The notes beneath the pieces were generated by a model. It was not told where the DNA came from. It ran no database searches and saw nothing but the letters and a program-made list of their open reading frames with translations. From Bacteroidales bacterium UBA5197 (GTDB lineage Bacteria; Bacteroidota; Bacteroidia; Bacteroidales; Lentimicrobiaceae), in NCBI GenBank assembly GCA_002412885.1, contig DHVX01000046.1, positions 1 through 16,782 on the forward strand: a stretch of 16,782 nt of DNA, read 5' to 3'. Numbering within the stretch: position 1 is the stretch's first letter; each line of letters begins with the position of its first letter. Position numbers and translations under genes: made by a program. This document shows, in pieces, positions 9,136 through 14,372 of this stretch.

Positions 9136-9516
9136 ATGAACATTCCAGGCAATCTCAGGTACACAAAAGAACACGAATGGATTAAAGCAGAAGGTGAAAT
9201 CGCTTTGATAGGCGTAACCGAACATGCACAATCAGAGTTGGGCGACATTGTATTTGTTGAAGTTGAAACTGTTGGCGAAACCCTTGAGGCAGGAGAGACA
9301 TTCGGTACCATTGAAGCCGTTAAAACCGTGAGCGACCTTTATCTGCCAGTTTCAGGAGAAATTCTGGAATTCAACGAAACCCTGAATGGCGCTCCTGAGC
9401 AGATCAATAAAGACCCTTACGGAGAAGGTTGGATCGTAAAGGTAAAAATGAGCAATCCGGCTGAGTTTGAAAGCCTTCTCGATGCAGCAGAATACGGCGA
9501 ACTGATTGGTGCCTGA
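9136..9516 (+). CDS. gcvH: Glycine cleavage system H protein
   Basis: GcvH is the lipoyl carrier of the glycine cleavage complex. It shuttles the aminomethyl group between the P, T and L proteins in the cytoplasm and can also act as a lipoate relay. The 126-residue length is standard. The lipoyl attachment lysine is K63 within GTIEAVKTVSDLYLPVSGEI (residues 57-76). The N-terminus LRYTKEHEWIK, the GVTEHAQSELGDIVFVEV block (26-43) and the C-terminal NKDPYGEGWIVKVK stretch are all characteristic. The ATG at 9136 is well placed after the promoter. gcvP and gcvT are not nearby, so the gene is unlinked from the rest of the pathway. It overlaps the following vanZ-family gene by up to 11 bases, which suggests translational coupling. 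Confidence 0.97.
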   Translation: MNIPGNLRYTKEHEWIKAEGEIALIGVTEHAQSELGDIVFVEVETVGETLEAGETFGTIEAVKTVSDLYLPVSGEILEFNETLNGAPEQINKDPYGEGWIVKVKMSNPAEFESLLDAAEYGELIGA

Positions 9517-9934
9517 AAGAAAAATACGGACTGATCCGGAGATTCCACAATTTATCAAAAACCTGTGGCCTGCAATAGTTTGGCTTGGGGGAATATTCGT
9601 ATTAACCCTGTTTCCGGGCAACTATTTTCCTAAAGTTTCGGGTTTGTGGAGTTTGTTTTCAGCCGATAAACTAATTCATATCTGTTTATTTGCCGGATTG
9701 AGTTACTTGTTGCTATCAGGTCTTGAAAAGCAATATTTCAGATATAACAGACGTTATATACATGTGATTGCTGCTGCATTTTGTATTGGCATAGCATTAA
9801 TCACCGAATTGTTGCAATGGCAACTGCCTATAAAAAGAGATGGCAATTTTTATGATTTTATTGCCAATTTCGCTGGCATTGTTACTGGTTTCCTGCTTTT
9901 TACCTTTCCAAATATTAAAAAATGGAAAAAGTAA
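9506..9934 (+). CDS. VanZ-family membrane protein
   Basis: This is a small integral inner-membrane protein of the VanZ-like family. The biochemical function of most members is unknown; VanZ itself gives low-level teicoplanin resistance. Four hydrophobic segments are visible at about residues 19-38, 45-66, 74-96 and 112-134. Family-typical polar positions are present: DKLIHICLFAGLSYLLL (the D..H..F pattern after the first segment), ITELLQ in the third, and DFIANFAGIVTGFLL in the last. The basic C-terminal tail (NIKKWKK) should be cytoplasmic. The start is non-ATG: TTG at 9506 or the adjacent GTG at 9509. Both lie inside the 3' end of gcvH, so the two genes form one operon. Length (142) is normal. 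No link to secretion or antibiotic resistance should be assumed from the name. Confidence 0.85.
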   Translation: MVPERKIRTDPEIPQFIKNLWPAIVWLGGIFVLTLFPGNYFPKVSGLWSLFSADKLIHICLFAGLSYLLLSGLEKQYFRYNRRYIHVIAAAFCIGIALITELLQWQLPIKRDGNFYDFIANFAGIVTGFLLFTFPNIKKWKK

Positions 9935-9966
9935 AAAACCAATGAAAAAATTATTTAATTTAGCGG

Positions 9967-9990
9967 TCTGCCTGTGAAGCAGAATTTTTT
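9967..9990 (+). terminator. Weak candidate terminator after the vanZ-family gene
   Basis: TCTGC (9967-9971) pairs with GCAGA (9979-9983) around a 7-base loop, followed by A and six T. The stem is only 5 bp, so termination would be partial at best. It lies between the vanZ-family gene and tonB and could reduce read-through between them. Confidence 0.3.
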
Positions 9991-10014
9991 GCAAAAAAAA
10001 ATATCATTAACCAT

Positions 10015-10698
10015 ATGGAAGCAAAGAAAACCCCGAAAGCTGACCTCGAGACAAAGCGTGCGCTTTTTGTTCAGATCGGACTGATTGTTGCCCTTTCTGC
10101 TATGCTTGTAGCTTTTGAATGGAAGTCGTACGACAAAGTTCAGTTTGACATGACCGGTCGCACAGCTGAAGCTGTTGAGGATGATCTCATTGAAATTACC
10201 CAACAGAACAAGCCTCCTCCACCTCCGGCCCCACCTCCAACTACCACACTTATCAACATCGTTCAGGATGATGTTGAGGTAGATGATGATTTTATGATCG
10301 ATGCTGAAGCCAATCAGTTAACTGAAATCCCTACTTATGTTCCTCCGGCTGTTACTGAAGAGGAAGAGGTAGCGGAAACAGAGATTTTTACAGTTGTTGA
10401 AACATCCCCCAGTTTTCCTGGTGGTGACGAAGCCCGCATCCGTTTCTTAACCAACAACATTAAGTATCCCCAAATGGCCCGCGAAAGCAGCATTCAGGGT
10501 ACTGTTTACGTAACTTTCGTAGTTGAACGCGATGGTGCTGTTACCGACGTCAGGGTTCTTCGCGGAATCGGCGGAGGATGCGACGAAGAAGCCATTCGTG
10601 TTATAAAAGCTATGCCAAGATGGAGCCCCGGAAAACAAAGGGGAAAACCAGTACGCGTGCAGTTTAACATGCCTATTAAGTTCACATTGGCAGGTTAA
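10015..10698 (+). CDS. TonB-family energy transducer
   Basis: TonB proteins couple the inner-membrane proton motive force (through ExbB/ExbD) to TonB-dependent outer-membrane receptors. The layout is classical. A short basic cytoplasmic N-terminus is followed by a single membrane anchor at about residues 16-36 (LFVQIGLIVALSAMLVAF). A short proline run (KPPPPPAPPP, 66-75) and an acidic linker rich in D/E (about 84-125) come next. The TonB C-terminal domain covers about residues 135-227, with SFPGGDEARIRFL, IKYPQMARESSIQGTVYV, DEEAIRVIKAMPRWSPGKQ and a final PIKF strand. The proline stretch is brief for a transducer that must span the periplasm, but this is common in Bacteroidota homologs. No exbB, exbD or receptor gene is adjacent, so its receptors cannot be named. 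A strong terminator follows 21 bases after the stop. The ATG follows an A-rich stretch without a Shine-Dalgarno site. Confidence 0.93.
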   Translation: MEAKKTPKADLETKRALFVQIGLIVALSAMLVAFEWKSYDKVQFDMTGRTAEAVEDDLIEITQQNKPPPPPAPPPTTTLINIVQDDVEVDDDFMIDAEANQLTEIPTYVPPAVTEEEEVAETEIFTVVETSPSFPGGDEARIRFLTNNIKYPQMARESSIQGTVYVTFVVERDGAVTDVRVLRGIGGGCDEEAIRVIKAMPRWSPGKQRGKPVRVQFNMPIKFTLAG

Positions 10699-10718
10699 TC
10701 AAACTCATTAAATTTTTT

Positions 10719-10748
10719 AAAGGCCCGAAAAGCAATTTTCGGGCCTTT
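10719..10748. terminator. Strong intrinsic terminator of tonB, possibly bidirectional
   Basis: AAAGGCCCGAAAA (10719-10731) and TTTTCGGGCCTTT (10736-10748) form a perfect 13-bp stem capped by a GCAA tetraloop. On the + strand four T directly follow GGGCC, ending the tonB transcript. On the - strand the stem also ends in TTT, so it could stop transcripts coming from the right, though less efficiently. Confidence 0.9.
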
Positions 10749-11095
10749 TCATTTCAACACTTCACACATTCTTCTGGTATAATAGCTGCCGGAGTTAACT
10801 TCGTTATGAAGGAAAGTATTACATCTCACACATCACTGAAATGACACTTCTGATAGCGAGGTTTGGACAAATGATTTAGCCTCTGGCAAATACTCAATAA
10901 TTGCATTAAACAATTCCATGAACAATGATAAACACAATCATCAATATTGATAAAGGCCAAAATAAAAAAGCACAGACATGACTTAAACCCGGCTTCTGGC
11001 AGTAAGAAGAAAATGAATGAAACTATGTCCTTGTGACTAAGAAATATAACGATTCCAAAACACATACTCCTTTGATGAGGATAGTCCGTAAAATG

Positions 11096-11125
11096 GCAGC
11101 AGAGCCTGAAATCAGACCCTGCTGC
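11096..11125 (-). ncRNA. Hairpin at the predicted 5' end of a - strand transcript, or downstream of the OmpA gene
   Basis: GCAGCAG (11096-11102) pairs with CTGCTGC (11119-11125). A smaller inner stem CTG/CAG (11106-11108 with 11113-11115) sits between them. On the - strand it is followed by CCATTTTAC, a poor T-run, so it is at best a weak terminator for the OmpA operon. It also falls at the start point expected for the promoter-like element just to its right. The RNA type is inference. Confidence 0.3.
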
Positions 11126-11132
11126 TGGAAAA

Positions 11133-11160
11133 CAAATATAAAGGAAACTAAGGGGGCAAA
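11133..11160 (-). promoter_or_regulatory. Candidate - strand promoter in the tonB/ompA intergenic region
   Basis: Read on the - strand, TTTG (11160-11157), 16 bases and TATATTTG (11140-11133) match the Bacteroidota -33 and -7 elements. The -7 match is complete and the spacer slightly short. The predicted start near 11126 points away from the OmpA-family gene into sequence without a known gene. Confidence 0.4.
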
Positions 11161-11216
11161 TTAAACTAATAAATAATTAACATTTAATCCAAAAATTAGT
11201 TCACTAAACATCAGAA

Positions 11217-13268
11217 TTACAGAGGTTTTTGTGAATCTGTGCAGATATTGAAAAAGTCATCCTTAAAGTCTGATATTCCCAATTTCTGACCTTTCTTATA
11301 CACATCAAGAGGTTGTTCAACTTTGGCATCTTCCGACTCGATCACACCGGTTATCTTCACCTCTGTACGACGGTTATCCTGATGCTCTTCATCAGAGCAT
11401 TTAACACCATCAGAACAACGATTAACCAGTTGATATTCGCCATATCCTTTTGCAGTAATTCGCTTGTTTGAAATTCCATTCAGGACGATATATTCCACAG
11501 CTGACTGGGCTCTGCGTTCTGATAGTCGTTCATTGTATTTAAAACTTCCTCTGGAATCGGTATGTGAACCCAATTCAACAATAATATCAGGGTTTTCATT
11601 CAAAAAAGCAACCACTTTATCTAACTCAACAGAAGCATCTGCCCGTATGTTCCACTTATCAAAATCATAATAGATGTTTTCCAGTCGGAATATCTGATCT
11701 ACTTTATACTTACCCAGGAGCAAATCGCGGTTCTCTGCGGTAGTTTCTTTGGCCTTCGGATCAATAGCAAGACTCAGGCAATCAGGTGAGAAACCATTTT
11801 TCATTCCCTTCATGACAAAGGAAGATCCTCGTTTGGCCCAGATTTCATAATAACCTTTATCGTCGGTTTTCAGGATAACTATTTCATCAGCTTGCAGATT
11901 CCATGCAAAAACGGTGCTGTTTCGGAGCACTTCAAGAGACTCACGATCTTTCACTAGTCCGGATATCAGAACCGAATCGGGGAGTCTTTCTTTAATGGTA
12001 ATCAAATAAATATCATCATCGCCTTTGCCTCCCGGGCGGTTTGAGCTGATCATTCCTTCCCTGTCATTATCATTGATCACAATTCCAAAGTCATCGGCCG
12101 GAGAGTTAACCGGAGCCTTCATATTTTCAGGCTTCCCATAGTTGCTGCCATCAATACTGGACATAAAAACATCGAGGCTACCCAATCCAGGGTGACCATC
12201 AGAAGAAAAATATAAAACTTTGTCTTTGTGGATGTATGGGAACATCTCATTACCAAACGTATTGATATTTGATCCCAGATTTTCGGCGGGACCCCAGCCT
12301 TCGTCAGTTTTATTGACCTTGTATATATCGGTGCCGCCTTGTCCGCCAGGCATATCAGAAACAAAATAGAGGGTTTTTCCATCAACGGTCAATGCAGGAT
12401 GCCCGACAGAATAAGAATCGCTATTCAGGAAGAAAGGTTCTGGATCGCTCCATTTATTTTCTTCAAGGTACTTGCTTGAATATATTTTCAGTTTATTGGT
12501 ATAATAGCGTGTAGAATCAATTTCTCCAATTTTACGGGTAACTCTGGTAAAATATACAGTTTTGAAGTCGGACGAGAAAGTTGCCGGCCCATCATGATAT
12601 GCCTGACTCAGTCCTGCTGAATAAAGCGAAGGTGCGCCGGGTTCTGAGTATTCCTTGCCTTCCTCTTTTTTAAGCTGAGAATAAAACAGATCGAGATAAT
12701 ATGCCCCTGTCCATCCATATCTTTTTTCACCAGTACGGGCCATACGATCGCTGGTAAATATTACTCCGTCCTTTGCATAAACAGGAGAAAAGTCAGCATA
12801 GCTAGTATTTATCGCCTCCGCATTGATGAGCTCATACTCAAATTCCGGCTCAGTCCATTTATTTACTTCGCGGCTATATCTTGCAAAAAGCTCACCCCTT
12901 GGATCGCCTGGCTTCAAAACTGCGTACCTCAGAAACTGTTCAGCAGCCTCTTCATATTTACCGATGCTTCGCAAACTTTGTGCGTAGTTAAAAAAGAGAT
13001 CTGCATTGGTTGTATCTATAACCGTTGCATTGCTATACCATCGCGCAGACTCTTCAAAATTACCGGCAAGCCGATGGCAATCTCCCAGACGCTGCATAGC
13101 ATAGGCTGCATGCCGGTTGTTTTTTGAAGCGAGCTTTTCGTAATACGGAATCGCTTTGGAGTAGTTAAAAGCAGCAAATAATCTGTCAGCTTTGGCTTTC
13201 TGAGCAAACCCCTGAGTTCCCCCGATCAGCAAAGCAACAATCAATAAAACCACATATTTTGTTCTCAT
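11217..13268 (-). CDS. PorE/SprD-like protein: TPR, beta-propeller, carboxypeptidase-regulatory-like and OmpA domains
   Basis: The order of domains matches PorE of the P. gingivalis T9SS and OmpA proteins such as SprD encoded with SprB/SprF in F. johnsoniae, which are thought to link outer-membrane parts of the system to peptidoglycan. From the ATG at 13268 (683 residues): signal peptide about 1-22 (MRTKYVVLLIVALLIGG, ending GFAQ), TPR helices about 25-135, WD40/PD40-type propeller blades about 150-420 (repeated FTSDR, YFVSDMPGGQGGTDIYKV, YFSSDGHPGLGSLDVF, ISSNRPGGKGDDDIYLI), a carboxypeptidase-regulatory-like beta-sandwich about 430-505, and an OmpA domain about 525-640 with GSHTDSRG and NERLSERRAQSAVEYI. 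These contain the D and R expected to bind diaminopimelate. An ATG 33 bases upstream (13301) is in frame but only extends the signal peptide; I prefer 13268. No lipobox cysteine is seen. It is the last gene of a cassette with the PorP-like and adhesin genes. Confidence 0.9.
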   Translation of the reverse strand: MRTKYVVLLIVALLIGGTQGFAQKAKADRLFAAFNYSKAIPYYEKLASKNNRHAAYAMQRLGDCHRLAGNFEESARWYSNATVIDTTNADLFFNYAQSLRSIGKYEEAAEQFLRYAVLKPGDPRGELFARYSREVNKWTEPEFEYELINAEAINTSYADFSPVYAKDGVIFTSDRMARTGEKRYGWTGAYYLDLFYSQLKKEEGKEYSEPGAPSLYSAGLSQAYHDGPATFSSDFKTVYFTRVTRKIGEIDSTRYYTNKLKIYSSKYLEENKWSDPEPFFLNSDSYSVGHPALTVDGKTLYFVSDMPGGQGGTDIYKVNKTDEGWGPAENLGSNINTFGNEMFPYIHKDKVLYFSSDGHPGLGSLDVFMSSIDGSNYGKPENMKAPVNSPADDFGIVINDNDREGMISSNRPGGKGDDDIYLITIKERLPDSVLISGLVKDRESLEVLRNSTVFAWNLQADEIVILKTDDKGYYEIWAKRGSSFVMKGMKNGFSPDCLSLAIDPKAKETTAENRDLLLGKYKVDQIFRLENIYYDFDKWNIRADASVELDKVVAFLNENPDIIVELGSHTDSRGSFKYNERLSERRAQSAVEYIVLNGISNKRITAKGYGEYQLVNRCSDGVKCSDEEHQDNRRTEVKITGVIESEDAKVEQPLDVYKKGQKLGISDFKDDFFNICTDSQKPL

Positions 13269-13311
13269 AACATTAGTCTTTAAACTTCCTGAAAAAATCA
13301 TTTTACGAAAC

Positions 13312-14259
13312 CTAGAAATACCGTGGAGTTAACATCCTTGGTTTAAACAGGTTAATATCATGTGAAATCATGATCTCATGCGATCCCTGCTGATGGGTTT
13401 TCATTTCGGTAAGGTAGGTGTCGTATGAATAACCGAGTCTCCAGTTCTCGCTAAGATTCAACTCAATCATAAAGACGAGGGCATTTTTAGTAGTAATGGC
13501 ATTGCGGTTTGTTCGGTATGAAGCCCCGAGCCAGAAAATATCATTGAAAAGGAAACTTGCATTGATATCCACGTTCAGCGGTGCACTCTCTGTGTACTTG
13601 AACATAAGTCCCGGTCTGAAAACAACGAAGTCGGTCAGAGGGATAGCAGCGCCGGCAATTCCGTAAAAATGACGTGCAAGGGTTGCATAGGTGCTGAGTC
13701 CATCTTCGAAATCAACCTTGCCATATTGACTCTCAAACAATTGTTTGGATGATACACCAAGATAATATGATTTCGTATAGTAGTAAATTCCGAAGTTGGC
13801 ATCAGGTTGTATTTTATTCTTGGGACGGCTTAAGCTGACAGGATCATCGCCATCGCGCATTTCAACAGCATCCCAATCCACATTAACCTGGTTGAAGCCA
13901 GCCTGAAGCCCGAGAGACAGGATTCCGTTTAGCAACCTTACCCTGTATGCATAGTTGCCCATAAAACCAACATCGGTGAAAGGTCCCGTCTGGTCAGCAT
14001 AAACATACATTCCCAAAGCAACATTTTCGTTTCGCATGGGCGAATGAGCGCTGAATGTAAGTGTCCGGGGAGCTCCATCGCCAAATCCGACCCATTGGTA
14101 GCGATTAAGCAGGGTCATGGTTAGAACATCCCGGCTGCCTGAATAAGCAGGGTTTATTACCAGCCTGTTGAACATAAACTGGCTATACAAGGCATCTCGC
14201 TGTGCAGAAGCAGCTATGGTTAGCAGGAATAGTCCTATGATGATGATTGACTTTTTCAT
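13312..14259 (-). CDS. PorP/SprF-family T9SS outer-membrane protein
   Basis: PorP/SprF proteins are outer-membrane beta-barrels found beside genes for T9SS type B substrates; SprF of F. johnsoniae is needed for SprB to reach the cell surface. From the ATG at 14259 the product is 315 residues with a clear signal peptide (MKKSIIIIGLFLLTIAASAQ, cut after residue 20). The family signature follows at once: YSQFMFNRLVINPAYSGSRD, then RYQWVGFGDGAPRTLTFSAH. The remainder alternates hydrophobic and polar residues like barrel strands, with YYYTKSYYLGVSSKQLF and a late FWLGASYRTN. An in-frame ATG at 14295 would add 12 basic residues before the signal peptide and is less likely. The gene lies between the adhesin (113 bases upstream, with an intervening hairpin) and the OmpA gene (about 43 bases downstream), so the three probably share a transcript. 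Confidence 0.93.
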   Translation of the reverse strand: MKKSIIIIGLFLLTIAASAQRDALYSQFMFNRLVINPAYSGSRDVLTMTLLNRYQWVGFGDGAPRTLTFSAHSPMRNENVALGMYVYADQTGPFTDVGFMGNYAYRVRLLNGILSLGLQAGFNQVNVDWDAVEMRDGDDPVSLSRPKNKIQPDANFGIYYYTKSYYLGVSSKQLFESQYGKVDFEDGLSTYATLARHFYGIAGAAIPLTDFVVFRPGLMFKYTESAPLNVDINASFLFNDIFWLGASYRTNRNAITTKNALVFMIELNLSENWRLGYSYDTYLTEMKTHQQGSHEIMISHDINLFKPRMLTPRYF

Positions 14260-14280
14260 TGTGTTGGCTGTTATAGGTTT

Positions 14281-14312
14281 CTTGATTCTTCTCAATTGGT
14301 ATCTTGATTCTT
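14281..14312. repeat. Short direct repeat upstream of the PorP-like gene
   Basis: CTTGATTCTT occurs at 14281-14290 and again at 14303-14312, spaced 22 bases start to start, close to two helical turns. It lies just upstream of the preferred PorP-like start. Chance is possible at this length. Confidence 0.3.
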
Positions 14313-14320
14313 GCGGAAAC

Positions 14321-14361
14321 TCTGGCTGATAAGGCGAGTGTTTTTCACCTTATCAGCCAGA
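14321..14361 (-). promoter_or_regulatory. Strong intercistronic hairpin between adhesin and PorP-like genes
   Basis: TCTGGCTGATAAGG (14321-14334) and CCTTATCAGCCAGA (14348-14361) form a perfect 14-bp stem with a 13-base loop, 11 bases after the adhesin stop. In the direction of transcription (- strand) it is followed by GTTTCCGC, not a T-run, so it is not a standard terminator. It more likely protects the upstream mRNA or sets a lower expression level for the downstream genes. The hairpin is seen directly; its role is inferred. Confidence 0.7.
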
Positions 14362-14372
14362 CTCCTCAATTT

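Larger units (their letters stand above)
10749..11216. other. 468-base region between convergent tonB and the OmpA-family gene
   Basis: No recognisable protein is encoded here. A 79-residue frame on the - strand (11065 to 10826) begins one base after AAAGGAG, but its cysteine-rich, low-complexity translation resembles no family I know. A - strand promoter-like element (11133-11160), a hairpin (11096-11125) and the - strand face of the tonB terminator frame a possible transcript of about 400 bases. Otherwise this may simply be the 3' untranslated tail of the OmpA-gene operon. Longer inverted arms AACTAAT/ATTAGTT (11164-11170 and 11196-11202) are too far apart to be a clear terminator. Confidence 0.5.

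Noticed and set aside
9506..9934. Glycopeptide resistance gene (vanZ)
   Set aside because: Only the family fold is shared; no other van genes are present, and such proteins are common in non-resistant bacteria.
10778..10783. TATAAT (sigma-70-like -10 box)
   Set aside because: Bacteroidota promoters use TAnnTTTG; no -35-like element precedes it and no gene follows.
10826..11065. 79-codon cysteine-rich frame on the - strand as a gene
   Set aside because: The upstream AAAGGAG is only one base from ATG, Shine-Dalgarno sites are not typical here, and the translation is unlike any family I recognise. Kept only as part of the orphan transcript finding.
11164..11202. Terminator for the OmpA-family gene (AACTAAT/ATTAGTT arms)
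   Set aside because: The arms are AT-only apart from one pair and separated by 25 bases, too weak to act as a terminator.
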